This document shows, piece after piece, positions 1-5,299 of a DNA stretch of 5,299 nt. Each line of letters starts with the position of its first letter. Position 1 is the first letter of the stretch. Both the position numbers and the translations under genes were made by a program. The stretch lies in assembly GCA_023141985.1 (NCBI GenBank), contig JAGLKH010000511.1, positions 1 to 5,299 of the forward strand, written 5' to 3'. The notes beneath the pieces are model-generated. The model was not told the DNA's origin, made no database searches, and saw only the letters and a list, made by a program, of their open reading frames with translations. Source of the DNA: Flavobacteriaceae bacterium. GTDB taxonomy: Bacteria; Bacteroidota; Bacteroidia; Flavobacteriales; Flavobacteriaceae.

Positions 1-215
1 GGAGTCCTTATTATTGGGGAAATCCCTATTACAATAATGTTTCTACTTCTACCGAAGGCACGTTATACATTGATTTAATTGACGCTAGTAAGAAAGAACT
101 GGTTTGGCAAGGAATGGGAACCGGTTACTTAACTCAAAGAATGGAGAAAAAAGAAGCGCGTTTTAAAGAATTTGTCTCCAAAATAATGGAAAAATACCCT
201 CCGGGATTGCAATAA
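1..215 (+). CDS. DUF4136 domain-containing protein, C-terminal end (5' truncated)
   Basis: This is the last 70 codons of a rightward gene whose start lies left of the window; the readable frame begins at base 3 and ends with TAA at 213-215. The visible residues contain the pattern GTLYIDLIDASKKELVWQG, then a GTG turn, a charged helix (RMEKKEARFKEFVSKIMEKY) and a closing YPPG. The 'GTL.IDLID....LVW.G' strand pair followed by a helix ending in 'KYPP' is the usual C-terminus of DUF4136 proteins, which in Bacteroidota are generally small secreted lipoproteins of unknown function. The signal peptide would be in the missing part, so cellular location cannot be confirmed here. The gene converges on prc and ends 9 bases before a strong hairpin. 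Family assignment is by pattern recognition of the C-terminal third only; function is unknown. Confidence 0.8.
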   Translation, partial: SPYYWGNPYYNNVSTSTEGTLYIDLIDASKKELVWQGMGTGYLTQRMEKKEARFKEFVSKIMEKYPPGLQ

Positions 216-223
216 TAAAATTA

Positions 224-255
224 AAAAATGCGACTCAAAATTGAGACGCATTTTT
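224..255. terminator. Bidirectional intrinsic terminator between convergent genes
   Basis: The left arm AAAAATGCG (224-232) pairs perfectly with the right arm CGCATTTTT (247-255). Inside, after an A:A mismatch, CTCA (234-237) pairs with TGAG (242-245) around a four-base loop. The A-run on the left and T-run on the right mean a U-tract follows the stem in either reading direction. It lies 9 bases after the DUF4136 stop and 32 bases beyond the prc stop, exactly where a shared terminator for two convergent genes is expected. The structure was read by eye; no folding energy was computed. Confidence 0.88.
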
Positions 256-287
256 ATTTATATATAATTTTAATTTAAGTTCTCTGT

Positions 288-2510
288 TTAATCCTTAATA
301 GTAGAAGTCGCTACCTTTGTTTTACCATAAGTCATTTTAAGGTCGTTTAATACATTAAGTGCTTCTTCTATATATACATCTTTACTTAAACTTGTATGCC
401 AACGTTCTCGCTTTTGCTTTAACACAGTATCTTTTTTGGTAAGAGCTAATTCGTAAGGTAAAGACTTAAATGTTAAGTCTGTTTTATAATCTGATAGTTT
501 TTCAAAACGTTTTGCTTCTTCTTCATTAAGCTCCAATTTCGCTTTATATGTTTCATAATTAAGCGAATACAAATTCCGATCTCTAATTTTTTTTATCCAC
601 CGCGCATTTTCATCAATTAACTTAAGCTGCTCACTATTCGCCATTCTCTCTTTACTTTTCTTAATTGTTGTTTCATAATCAAAATAACTGTTCCAAAGGC
701 TAAAATCTGCAGCGTCAATCTTATCCCATGGTAATGGATTTTCCTGGTCTCTTTCTCCAATATCTATATAACTATAACGATCAGGAACCACGACATCGCT
801 TTTAACACCTTCTAATTGGACAGAACCGCCATTAATTCTATAATATTTTTGTGTTGTAAATTTTATCGCTCCTATGTCACCACTGGTGTTTTTTCTTACC
901 ATGCGATTCAAGTCTAAAACTTGTTGAACAGTTCCTTTACCATATGTTTGTTTACTTCCTAATATAATAGCTCTTTTATAGTCTTGCATTGCTGCTGATA
1001 AAATTTCGGAAGCTGAAGCAGAAAGCTCATTAACTAAAATTACGAGTGGTCCATCCCAAACAATTGATCTATCCCTATCTCTTAAAACTTCTTTTGGTTC
1101 TCCAGTAGTTTTAACCTGTACAACTGGACCTTCTTTAATAAATAATCCTGCTATATCTACTACAACAGGTAACGAACCCCCTCCATTATTTCTTAAATCG
1201 AGAACAAGCCCTTCCATACCTTCGCCTTTTAAGCGTTCTATTTCTCTTTTAATATCACTTGCAGCATTTCGTTTTTTATAATCTTTAAAATCTACATAAA
1301 ATTTTGGGAGATTAATTATACCAAAATTTTTATTGTCCTTTTCTACAATTGATGATTTGGCAAAAGTCTCTTCAAGTTCTACAATATCACGAGAAATAGC
1401 CAGATCTTGTATAGTTCCATCAACCTTTTTAAGTGTTAAAATTACTTTAGTCCCTTTTGGCCCCTTAATAAATTTTATAGCATCTGCTAAACGCATACCA
1501 ACAACATTTACAGCTTCTTCTTCATTTTCTTGTCTTACTTTTAAAATGATATCTCCTACTTCTAATTTGTTTTGCCTCCAAGCCGGACCTCCGGAAATTA
1601 CTTCGTTAATAGTAATATTATCCATTCGTTTTTGAAGCCTTGCTCCTATACCTTCGTATTTTCCAGACATAGCTACATCAAAACGGTCTTTATCTTCTGG
1701 CGCAAAATAATACGTGTGCGGATCGAATTCTTCAACAATAGCATTTATATATACCGAAAACCAGTCTTTACGTTCTCTCTCACCAATAAAATCGTATAAC
1801 TCATTTAAAGAGCGTAAGGTAACATCACGTGCTTCTTGCACTAATTCTACCTCAGTTTTAACAATAATATCCTTTTCTTCTTCTTCTTCATTAAAGAACT
1901 TTTCTTTTTCTACATCACTTAGAACATCAATTTCTACATCACTTAGAACATCAATATTCTTTTCCTTTGCACTCCTGTTTTCTTGCTCAGTCACAAGATC
2001 ATGATAATTGGCTATGGCAGAAAACTTAAGTTGTTTTCTCCAGCGCTCTTTCATGTCCTTTTTTGATTTTACATAATCGGCATTCTCATAATCTGCGTTA
2101 AAATTTTCATCAATACCATAATCAAAAGAATTTGCTAAAACCTCTTTATAAATAGCTTTAGATTCATTAATTCTTTGTAATAAACGCTCGTATGTTAGAT
2201 TGAAAAACGACAAATCATATGCAGTAATTTGATCGTCAATCTCTGCTTTATAGGCTTCAAATTCATTTATATCCGACTGATAAAAATATCTTTTAAAAGG
2301 ATCAATCTGATTTAAATAATGTTGGTAAACACCTTCGGAAAATTCATCATTCATTTCCTTAGGATTAAAGTGTCCTTTTTCTAAAACATAAGTAATAAGC
2401 CGTATAAGTAGCTTGTCTTTATCAGGGTCTTCAAAAGTTTTAGTAGTAAAACTACAAGATGCAAACGCTAATAATAGTGTTAGCAATAATATATTAAAAT
2501 TCCTTTTCAT
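288..2510 (-). CDS. prc: Carboxy-terminal (tail-specific) processing protease, family S41, predicted lipoprotein
   Basis: A 740-residue serine protease of the Prc/Tsp type, which unfolds and cleaves envelope proteins selected by their C-terminal tails. Seen: a signal sequence with lipobox AFASC placing the lipidated Cys at residue 19; an N-terminal helical domain (about 35-260, with 'IDPFKRYF' at 69-76 and 'EFDPHTYYFAPEDKDRFD' at 261-278); a PDZ domain (about 283-365, with 'GIGARL' and 'KGPKGT'); the S41 core (about 395-578) with 'LDLRNNGGG', the catalytic Ser499 in SASASE, and the catalytic Lys525 in YGKGTVQQ; then a C-terminal DUF3340-like domain (about 585-715). E. coli Prc is 682 residues and not lipidated; this one is longer, partly through an acidic low-complexity linker (about 176-215) holding an 8-residue tandem duplication. 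The residues after Cys19 (SFTTKT) lack the acidic stretch described as a surface export signal in Bacteroidota, so I infer a periplasm-facing lipoprotein. The start is fixed by the signal peptide. It is transcribed away from surE. Confidence 0.95.
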   Translation of the reverse strand: MKRNFNILLLTLLLAFASCSFTTKTFEDPDKDKLLIRLITYVLEKGHFNPKEMNDEFSEGVYQHYLNQIDPFKRYFYQSDINEFEAYKAEIDDQITAYDLSFFNLTYERLLQRINESKAIYKEVLANSFDYGIDENFNADYENADYVKSKKDMKERWRKQLKFSAIANYHDLVTEQENRSAKEKNIDVLSDVEIDVLSDVEKEKFFNEEEEEKDIIVKTEVELVQEARDVTLRSLNELYDFIGERERKDWFSVYINAIVEEFDPHTYYFAPEDKDRFDVAMSGKYEGIGARLQKRMDNITINEVISGGPAWRQNKLEVGDIILKVRQENEEEAVNVVGMRLADAIKFIKGPKGTKVILTLKKVDGTIQDLAISRDIVELEETFAKSSIVEKDNKNFGIINLPKFYVDFKDYKKRNAASDIKREIERLKGEGMEGLVLDLRNNGGGSLPVVVDIAGLFIKEGPVVQVKTTGEPKEVLRDRDRSIVWDGPLVILVNELSASASEILSAAMQDYKRAIILGSKQTYGKGTVQQVLDLNRMVRKNTSGDIGAIKFTTQKYYRINGGSVQLEGVKSDVVVPDRYSYIDIGERDQENPLPWDKIDAADFSLWNSYFDYETTIKKSKERMANSEQLKLIDENARWIKKIRDRNLYSLNYETYKAKLELNEEEAKRFEKLSDYKTDLTFKSLPYELALTKKDTVLKQKRERWHTSLSKDVYIEEALNVLNDLKMTYGKTKVATSTIKD
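1875..1889. repeat. TTC (GAA) x5 trinucleotide run inside prc
   Basis: Five consecutive TTC units on the plus strand encode Glu208-Glu212 of Prc on the minus strand, all with the codon GAA. The run lies in the same variable linker as the 24-bp tandem duplication, 18 bases away. In-frame gain or loss of units would only change linker length. Confidence 0.8.
1908..1955. repeat. Perfect 24-bp in-frame tandem duplication in prc
   Basis: The 24 bases at 1908-1931 are repeated without mismatch at 1932-1955. On the minus strand both copies are codon-aligned and encode IDVLSDVE twice (Prc residues 186-193 and 194-201). Identity at every third position as well as at the protein level points to a recent slippage or duplication event rather than a conserved structural repeat. 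It falls in the linker between the N-terminal helical segment and the region leading to the PDZ domain, where length changes should be tolerated. Confidence 0.95.
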
Positions 2511-2659
2511 TTGTCAATAATATTTTTTTCAATGGTTTCATGGAACATCAAAATAGTCATTCTATTTAGGTATCAAAATTTTAGTTTTGGATGTTTCATC
2601 TGTTTAAATTCAATTTCAATTAAGCAAAATCTGCTCCTAAAATAAAGAAAATATTATGC

Positions 2660-2667
2660 CAAAGTTA
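2660..2667 (-). promoter_or_regulatory. Candidate -7 element for prc
   Basis: Read on the minus strand these bases are TAACTTTG, an exact match to the TAnnTTTG -7 consensus of the primary sigma factor of Bacteroidota. Transcription would start near 2653, giving a leader of about 140 bases. No clear TTG-type -33 element is found about 19-21 bases upstream; the nearest resemblance is GTTT at 2691-2694, at a spacing of 23. An 8-bp degenerate motif in AT-rich DNA can occur by chance. Confidence 0.3.
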
Positions 2668-2727
2668 AGTTATCCTATTAATTTTTTGTTAAACACATAA
2701 AAATCCAAATTAAAGCATGAATTTACT

Positions 2728-2735
2728 TACTTTTG
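2728..2735 (+). promoter_or_regulatory. Candidate -7 element for the surE-lpxB operon
   Basis: The sequence TACTTTTG matches the Bacteroidota TAnnTTTG consensus exactly and lies 37 bases before the surE ATG, implying a leader of about 30 bases. That distance is plausible, but no TTG/TTTG -33 element is found at the usual spacing; the nearest TTTTTTG (2682-2688) is about 39 bases upstream, which is too far. Confidence 0.4.
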
Positions 2736-2772
2736 TTTTAACAATGCTCTATCATAAATCTATTTTCTATAT

Positions 2773-3549
2773 ATGCACAAGAAACCTTTAATTTTGGTAA
2801 CTAACGATGATGGAATTACGGCTCCTGGAATTCGTACTTTAATAAAAGTTATGAATAGTATTGGAGATGTTGTGGTTGTCGCTCCTGATAACCCTCAAAG
2901 TGGAATGGGTCATGCAATAACTTTAGATTCTACATTACATTGCAAAGAAGAACACATTGATAATGGTTCTCAAACAGAATACAGCACCTCCGGAACACCT
3001 GCCGATTGCGTTAAACTTGCTATTCATGAAATATTAGACAGAAAACCAGATATCTGTGTATCTGGCATAAACCATGGTTCTAATTCGTCTATAAACGTAA
3101 TTTATTCCGGTACGATGAGTGCTGCTATTGAAGCTGGTATAGAAGGTATTCCGGCAATAGGTTTTTCGCTTTTAGATTACAATTGGGATGCAAATTTTAA
3201 ACCTCTTGAAGATTATATAAATATTATAACCACTAATGTTTTACAAAATGGATTGCCTGAAGGTCTTGTTCTAAATGTTAATTTTCCTAAATTGGATAAA
3301 AAAGAAATTACTGGCATAAAAATTTGCAGGCAAGCCAAAGCCAATTGGATGGAAAAATTTGATAAACGTCAAAACCCTCAGGGAAAAGATTATTATTGGC
3401 TTACTGGTAAATTTGTTAATTTAGATAATGGGGAAGATACAGATGAATGGGCTTTAAATAACGGTTATGTTTCCGTTGTACCTGTACAGTTTGATTTAAC
3501 AGCACATCATTTTATTCAACAATTAAACACCTGGGATTTTAATGATTAA
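2773..3549 (+). CDS. surE: 5'/3'-nucleotidase SurE
   Basis: A 258-residue metal-dependent phosphatase that removes phosphate from nucleoside 5'- and 3'-monophosphates in the cytoplasm; it is known in E. coli as a stationary-phase survival protein. The protein opens with the family signature 'ILVTNDDGITAPGI', which carries the metal ligands Asp12 and Asp13. The other expected ligands are Ser43 in 'NPQSGMGHAIT' and Asn100 in 'VSGINHGSN'. The motifs 'STSGTPADCV' (71-80) and 'YSGTMSAAIEAG' (111-122) complete the active site. Length is normal for the family (about 250). The ATG at 2773 is chosen because the conserved N-terminus starts within five residues of it and it lies just downstream of a candidate promoter; there is no Shine-Dalgarno sequence, which is common in this phylum. 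Its 3' end overlaps the next gene by 8 bases, so it is the first gene of a three-gene operon with lpxB. Confidence 0.97.
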   Translation: MHKKPLILVTNDDGITAPGIRTLIKVMNSIGDVVVVAPDNPQSGMGHAITLDSTLHCKEEHIDNGSQTEYSTSGTPADCVKLAIHEILDRKPDICVSGINHGSNSSINVIYSGTMSAAIEAGIEGIPAIGFSLLDYNWDANFKPLEDYINIITTNVLQNGLPEGLVLNVNFPKLDKKEITGIKICRQAKANWMEKFDKRQNPQGKDYYWLTGKFVNLDNGEDTDEWALNNGYVSVVPVQFDLTAHHFIQQLNTWDFND

Positions 3550-3823
3550 AAACGAAGTTGTTATAGGATTTCTAATTGGCCTGATTGCTAACGTAATTGG
3601 TCTTTATATAGCATCCCTACTCTTAGGAAATGGTGATGGTTTCATGGCTGTTATTAACACTGCTATAGTTGAAGGTTTTATAGGAAAATTAATAAGTTTA
3701 GGAGCTATTTTAAATTTAATTGTTTTTTTTATTTTTATAAAGAAGAAACAGGATTATCGCGCCAGAGGTGTACTATTGGCTACTGTTTTAGTAGCCATAA
3801 TTACATTTATCATTAAGTTATAA
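3542..3823 (+). CDS. Small three-helix membrane protein of unknown function between surE and lpxB
   Basis: A 93-residue, very hydrophobic protein that I do not recognise by name. Three likely transmembrane helices are visible: about residues 5-28 ('VVIGFLIGLIANVIGLYIASLLL'-type segment), about 46-66 and about 76-92. The basic stretch KKKQDYRAR (67-75) between helices 2 and 3 should face the cytoplasm, which by the positive-inside rule gives N-terminus in and C-terminus out. The segment 30-45 (GNGDGFMAVINTAIVE) would be a short periplasmic loop or a partly buried helix. No cysteine or obvious catalytic motif is present. Its ATG lies inside the last codons of surE (8-base overlap) and its stop is 4 bases before lpxB, so translation is probably coupled on both sides. 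That spacing, normal base composition and a clean membrane-protein pattern support a real gene. Its role is unknown; a link to lipid A synthesis at the inner membrane is only a guess from position. Confidence 0.87.
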   Translation: MIKNEVVIGFLIGLIANVIGLYIASLLLGNGDGFMAVINTAIVEGFIGKLISLGAILNLIVFFIFIKKKQDYRARGVLLATVLVAIITFIIKL

Positions 3824-3827
3824 GAAC

Positions 3828-4943
3828 ATGAAATATTACATTATTGCTGGAGAAGCATCTGGAGATTTACATGGTTCGAACCTAATGAAAGCATTATTGA
3901 GACAAGATCTTAATGCTGAATTTAGATTTTGGGGTGGTGATCTTATGCAAAATGTGAATGGCACTTTAGTAAAACACTATAAAGAACTTGCTTTTATGGG
4001 CTTTTTAGAAGTGATTATGAATTTGAGAACCATTACTAAAAACTTATCATTCTGTAAACAAGATATTTCAGCATTTAATCCAGATGTAATTATTTTTATT
4101 GATTATCCCGGGTTTAATTTACGTATTGCGAAATGGGCCAAACAAAAAGGATTTAGAACACACTACTACATTTCTCCTCAAATTTGGGCCTGGAAAGAAA
4201 ACAGAATTAAGGATATTAAACATGATGTAGATAAAATGTATGTTATCCTTCCTTTTGAAAAAGTTTTTTACGAAAACAAACACAACTATCCTGTAGAATT
4301 TGTTGGACATCCTTTAATAGATGCTATTGCTGATAAAACTGTGATTGATGAATATGAATTTAGAGCACAATACGAGCTGAACGAAAAACCTATAATTGCA
4401 TTATTACCAGGGAGCCGAAAACAAGAAATACGTAAAATGCTTTCGGTTATGTTGAGTGTTGTTAATGATTTTCCAGACTATCAATTTGTTATTGCCGGAG
4501 CTCCGGGTCAAGAGTATAGTTTTTATATGCAGTTTATAGATAATCCAAACGTGCATTTTGTAAGCAACAAAACTTATGATTTATTAAGTGTTTCAACAGC
4601 TGCTTTGGTTACTTCGGGAACTGCAACATTAGAAACTGCACTTTTTAAAGTCCCCGAAGTCGTTTGTTATAAAGGCAGTTGGTTATCTTACCAAATTGGT
4701 AAACGCTTGGTTAAGCATATAAAATATATTTCGCTTGTAAATTTAATTATGGATGCCAAAATTGTAACGGAGTTAATTCAAAATGAATTTAATACTAAAA
4801 ACCTTAAACAAGAACTCACTATAATTCTTGACAAATATGAGCGCACTAAATTCTTTATGAAGTATTATGATTTAGAGAAAAAATTAGGTGGAAAAGGAGC
4901 AAGTAAGAAGGTTGCTGAATTTATATATAATAGTATAAAATAA
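3828..4943 (+). CDS. lpxB: Lipid-A-disaccharide synthase LpxB
   Basis: A 371-residue GT19 family glycosyltransferase that joins UDP-2,3-diacylglucosamine to 2,3-diacylglucosamine 1-phosphate (lipid X), giving the lipid A disaccharide and UDP. It acts at the cytoplasmic face of the inner membrane. Family motifs appear in order: 'AGEASGDLHG' (7-16), 'FWGGDLM' (34-40), 'ELAFMGFLEV' (53-62), 'IDYPGFN' (91-97), 'ISPQIWAWKENRI' (115-127), 'FVGHPLID' (158-165), 'LLPGSRKQEI' (192-201) and the nucleotide-sugar-binding 'TSGTATLET' (262-270). The E. coli enzyme is 382 residues, so this is complete. The ATG at 3828 is one residue from the conserved 'KYYIIAGEASGD' start and 4 bases after the preceding stop, so it is almost certainly co-transcribed. 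All expected motifs are intact. The ORF ends 33 bases before an inverted-repeat element that may have disturbed what originally followed. Confidence 0.98.
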   Translation: MKYYIIAGEASGDLHGSNLMKALLRQDLNAEFRFWGGDLMQNVNGTLVKHYKELAFMGFLEVIMNLRTITKNLSFCKQDISAFNPDVIIFIDYPGFNLRIAKWAKQKGFRTHYYISPQIWAWKENRIKDIKHDVDKMYVILPFEKVFYENKHNYPVEFVGHPLIDAIADKTVIDEYEFRAQYELNEKPIIALLPGSRKQEIRKMLSVMLSVVNDFPDYQFVIAGAPGQEYSFYMQFIDNPNVHFVSNKTYDLLSVSTAALVTSGTATLETALFKVPEVVCYKGSWLSYQIGKRLVKHIKYISLVNLIMDAKIVTELIQNEFNTKNLKQELTIILDKYERTKFFMKYYDLEKKLGGKGASKKVAEFIYNSIK

Positions 4944-4976
4944 ACCATTATGTACTAAATAAAATACCATAGGTTT

Positions 4977-4994
4977 AACCCAAATTACGCATTA
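4977..4994 (+). repeat. Left inverted repeat of the element after lpxB
   Basis: This 18-bp arm starts 33 bases after the lpxB stop codon and pairs with the arm at 5129-5146 with one mismatch. It is immediately preceded by GGTTT, so GGTTTAACC forms a small local near-palindrome at the boundary. Confidence 0.85.
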
Positions 4995-5128
4995 GAACTT
5001 CGTTATGAAGGTTAAAACCACAATAAAATATGACTTTTATAAGTTTTAGCATAGCATCGTTCTGGTTAAACTTAAAAAAGTAGTGAAACGTTATATTTTG
5101 CAGTTGTTTTAAGATGTAATAGATTTTT

Positions 5129-5146
5129 TAATGCATAATTTGGGTT
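5129..5146 (-). repeat. Right inverted repeat of the element after lpxB
   Basis: This is the partner arm of 4977-4994, matching its reverse complement at 17 of 18 bases. It is preceded by a run of six T residues (5124-5129) and followed by TAGCATCG, an octamer also present inside the element at 5052-5059. Confidence 0.85.
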
Positions 5147-5169
5147 TAGCATCGAATGAAATTTGAATG

Positions 5170-5230
5170 ATTATTTTAGATAGTGCCAGCAAGAAAACAG
5201 ACGATTTTTACAAAAAGAATTATTTTAGAT
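5170..5230. repeat. 12-bp direct repeat pair
   Basis: The sequence ATTATTTTAGAT occurs at 5170-5181 and again at 5219-5230, 49 bases apart. It lies outside the right inverted repeat and is not part of a coding sequence. In AT-rich DNA this is only mildly surprising. Confidence 0.5.
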
Positions 5231-5256
5231 GAGATTTTTACTTTTTGGAGATTTAG

Positions 5257-5272
5257 TGATGCCTTAGCATCA
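5257..5272. other. Short perfect hairpin before the possible start codon at 5287
   Basis: TGATGC (5257-5262) pairs with GCATCA (5267-5272) around the four-base loop CTTA. No T-run follows, so it is not a typical terminator. It lies 14 bases before an ATG at the right edge and could be a leader structure, an insertion-sequence subterminal hairpin, or chance. Confidence 0.4.
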
Positions 5273-5286
5273 GTAAATTGAGAAAA

Positions 5287-5299
5287 ATGAAAATATCGC
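5287..5299 (+). CDS. Possible start of a rightward gene cut by the window edge
   Basis: An ATG at 5287-5289 is followed by three open codons and one further base (MKIS...). The upstream sequence TTGAGAAAA is A-rich, as is usual ahead of start codons in this phylum, and an in-frame stop lies at 5257-5259, so this would be the first available ATG. Four codons are not enough to call a gene. A gene following lpxB, or the transposase of an element whose end is seen here, are both possible. Confidence 0.25.

Larger units (their letters stand above)
2511..2772. other. Divergent intergenic spacer between prc and surE
   Basis: A 262-bp AT-rich spacer with no credible gene. It must hold the promoters of both the leftward prc and the rightward surE operon. 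One TAnnTTTG-type motif is visible for each direction, neither with a convincing -33 partner. A 10-bp inverted repeat with one mismatch (2540-2549 and 2590-2599) lies in what would be the prc leader. No recognisable riboswitch, tRNA or operator palindrome was seen. Confidence 0.7.
4977..5146. mobile_element. MITE-like element or insertion-sequence remnant bounded by 18-bp inverted repeats
   Basis: The left end AACCCAAATTACGCATTA (4977-4994) is the reverse complement of the right end TAATGCATAATTTGGGTT (5129-5146) at 17 of 18 positions; the single mismatch is G4989 against A5135. The enclosed 134 bp encode nothing longer than about 14 codons. If the repeat is trimmed by one base, the trinucleotide TTA flanks both sides (4975-4977 and 5146-5148), which would fit a 3-bp target duplication but could be chance in AT-rich DNA. 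Terminal inverted repeats around a short non-coding core are what defines a MITE. A transposase-deleted insertion sequence, or a long-range cruciform or RNA structure of another kind, are alternatives. I cannot assign a family. Confidence 0.55.
4944..5286. other. Gene-free region after lpxB, containing repeat structures
   Basis: About 340 bp with stops in all frames and no coding region longer than about 20 codons. The first 33 bases carry only a bulged weak hairpin (ACC...TATG...TA against TACCATAGGT, about 4946-4976) without a T-run, so no clear lpxB terminator is visible. Next comes the inverted-repeat element (4977-5146). The remaining 140 bp hold a 12-bp direct repeat, a small hairpin at 5257-5272 and a third copy of the heptamer TTAGCAT. 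Base texture is as AT-rich as the genes but lacks codon structure. Confidence 0.75.

Noticed and set aside
1333..2004. Three overlapping plus-strand open frames (about 75-100 codons each) opposite prc
   Set aside because: They are antisense to a full-length protease with intact motifs, and their translations are Ser/Ile/Phe-rich shadow sequence with no domain pattern.
2494..2541. A 15-codon minus-strand reading frame (MKPLKKILLTNEKEF) overlapping the prc start in another frame
   Set aside because: It could be a leader peptide, but short frames are common in this AT-rich DNA. It has no regulatory amino-acid run and no adjacent attenuator hairpin.
2682..2688. TTTTTTG as a -33 box for the surE promoter
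   Set aside because: It lies about 39 bases from the TACTTTTG -7 motif, roughly twice the accepted spacing.
4119..4310. Minus-strand open frame of 63 codons inside lpxB
   Set aside because: It is antisense to a conserved part of lpxB and reads as compositional shadow, with no start context of its own.
4946..4976. Possible intrinsic terminator of the lpxB operon
   Set aside because: The stem needs two bulges and is not followed by a T-run, so it does not meet the usual pattern.
5167..5232. A 21-codon plus-strand reading frame (MIILDSASKKTDDFYKKNYFR) right of the inverted repeat
   Set aside because: It is too short, has no recognisable motif and overlaps a direct repeat; it is more likely chance or decayed sequence.
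4977..5299. CRISPR array or defence-related repeat cluster
   Set aside because: The repeats are few, short and irregularly spaced, partly inverted, and no cas or defence gene is nearby.

Overview
The window looks like chromosome from a marine-type Flavobacteriaceae bacterium (phylum Bacteroidota). The evidence is low GC, genes without Shine-Dalgarno sequences in AT-rich leaders, TAnnTTTG-type -7 motifs, a DUF4136 protein, a long lipoprotein form of the tail-specific protease Prc, and the pairing of surE with lpxB. The genus cannot be fixed from the sequence alone.

Layout. Positions 1-215 hold the 3' end of a rightward gene for a DUF4136 protein. A near-palindromic hairpin at 224-255 is placed to end both this gene and the leftward prc gene (288-2510), which meets it tail to tail. 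A 262-bp AT-rich divergent spacer (2511-2772) carries one candidate -7 promoter motif in each direction. A tight rightward operon follows: surE (2773-3549), an unnamed 93-residue three-helix membrane protein that overlaps surE by 8 bases (3542-3823), and lpxB, which starts 4 bases later (3828-4943). From 4944 to the right edge there is no convincing gene. Instead there is a 170-bp MITE-like structure bounded by 18-bp inverted repeats (17 of 18 match), followed by about 140 bp of repeat-rich DNA and a possible start codon at 5287.

How the genes work together. Three products concern the cell envelope. LpxB makes the lipid A disaccharide. Prc trims or degrades periplasmic proteins. The small membrane protein is translationally tied to surE and lpxB. 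SurE is a cytoplasmic nucleoside monophosphate phosphatase whose link to the others appears to be conserved gene order rather than a shared pathway.

I see no defence system, CRISPR array, RNA gene or complete mobile element. The points most worth a second look are the inverted-repeat element after lpxB, a perfect 24-bp in-frame tandem duplication inside prc, and the uncharacterised membrane protein between surE and lpxB.
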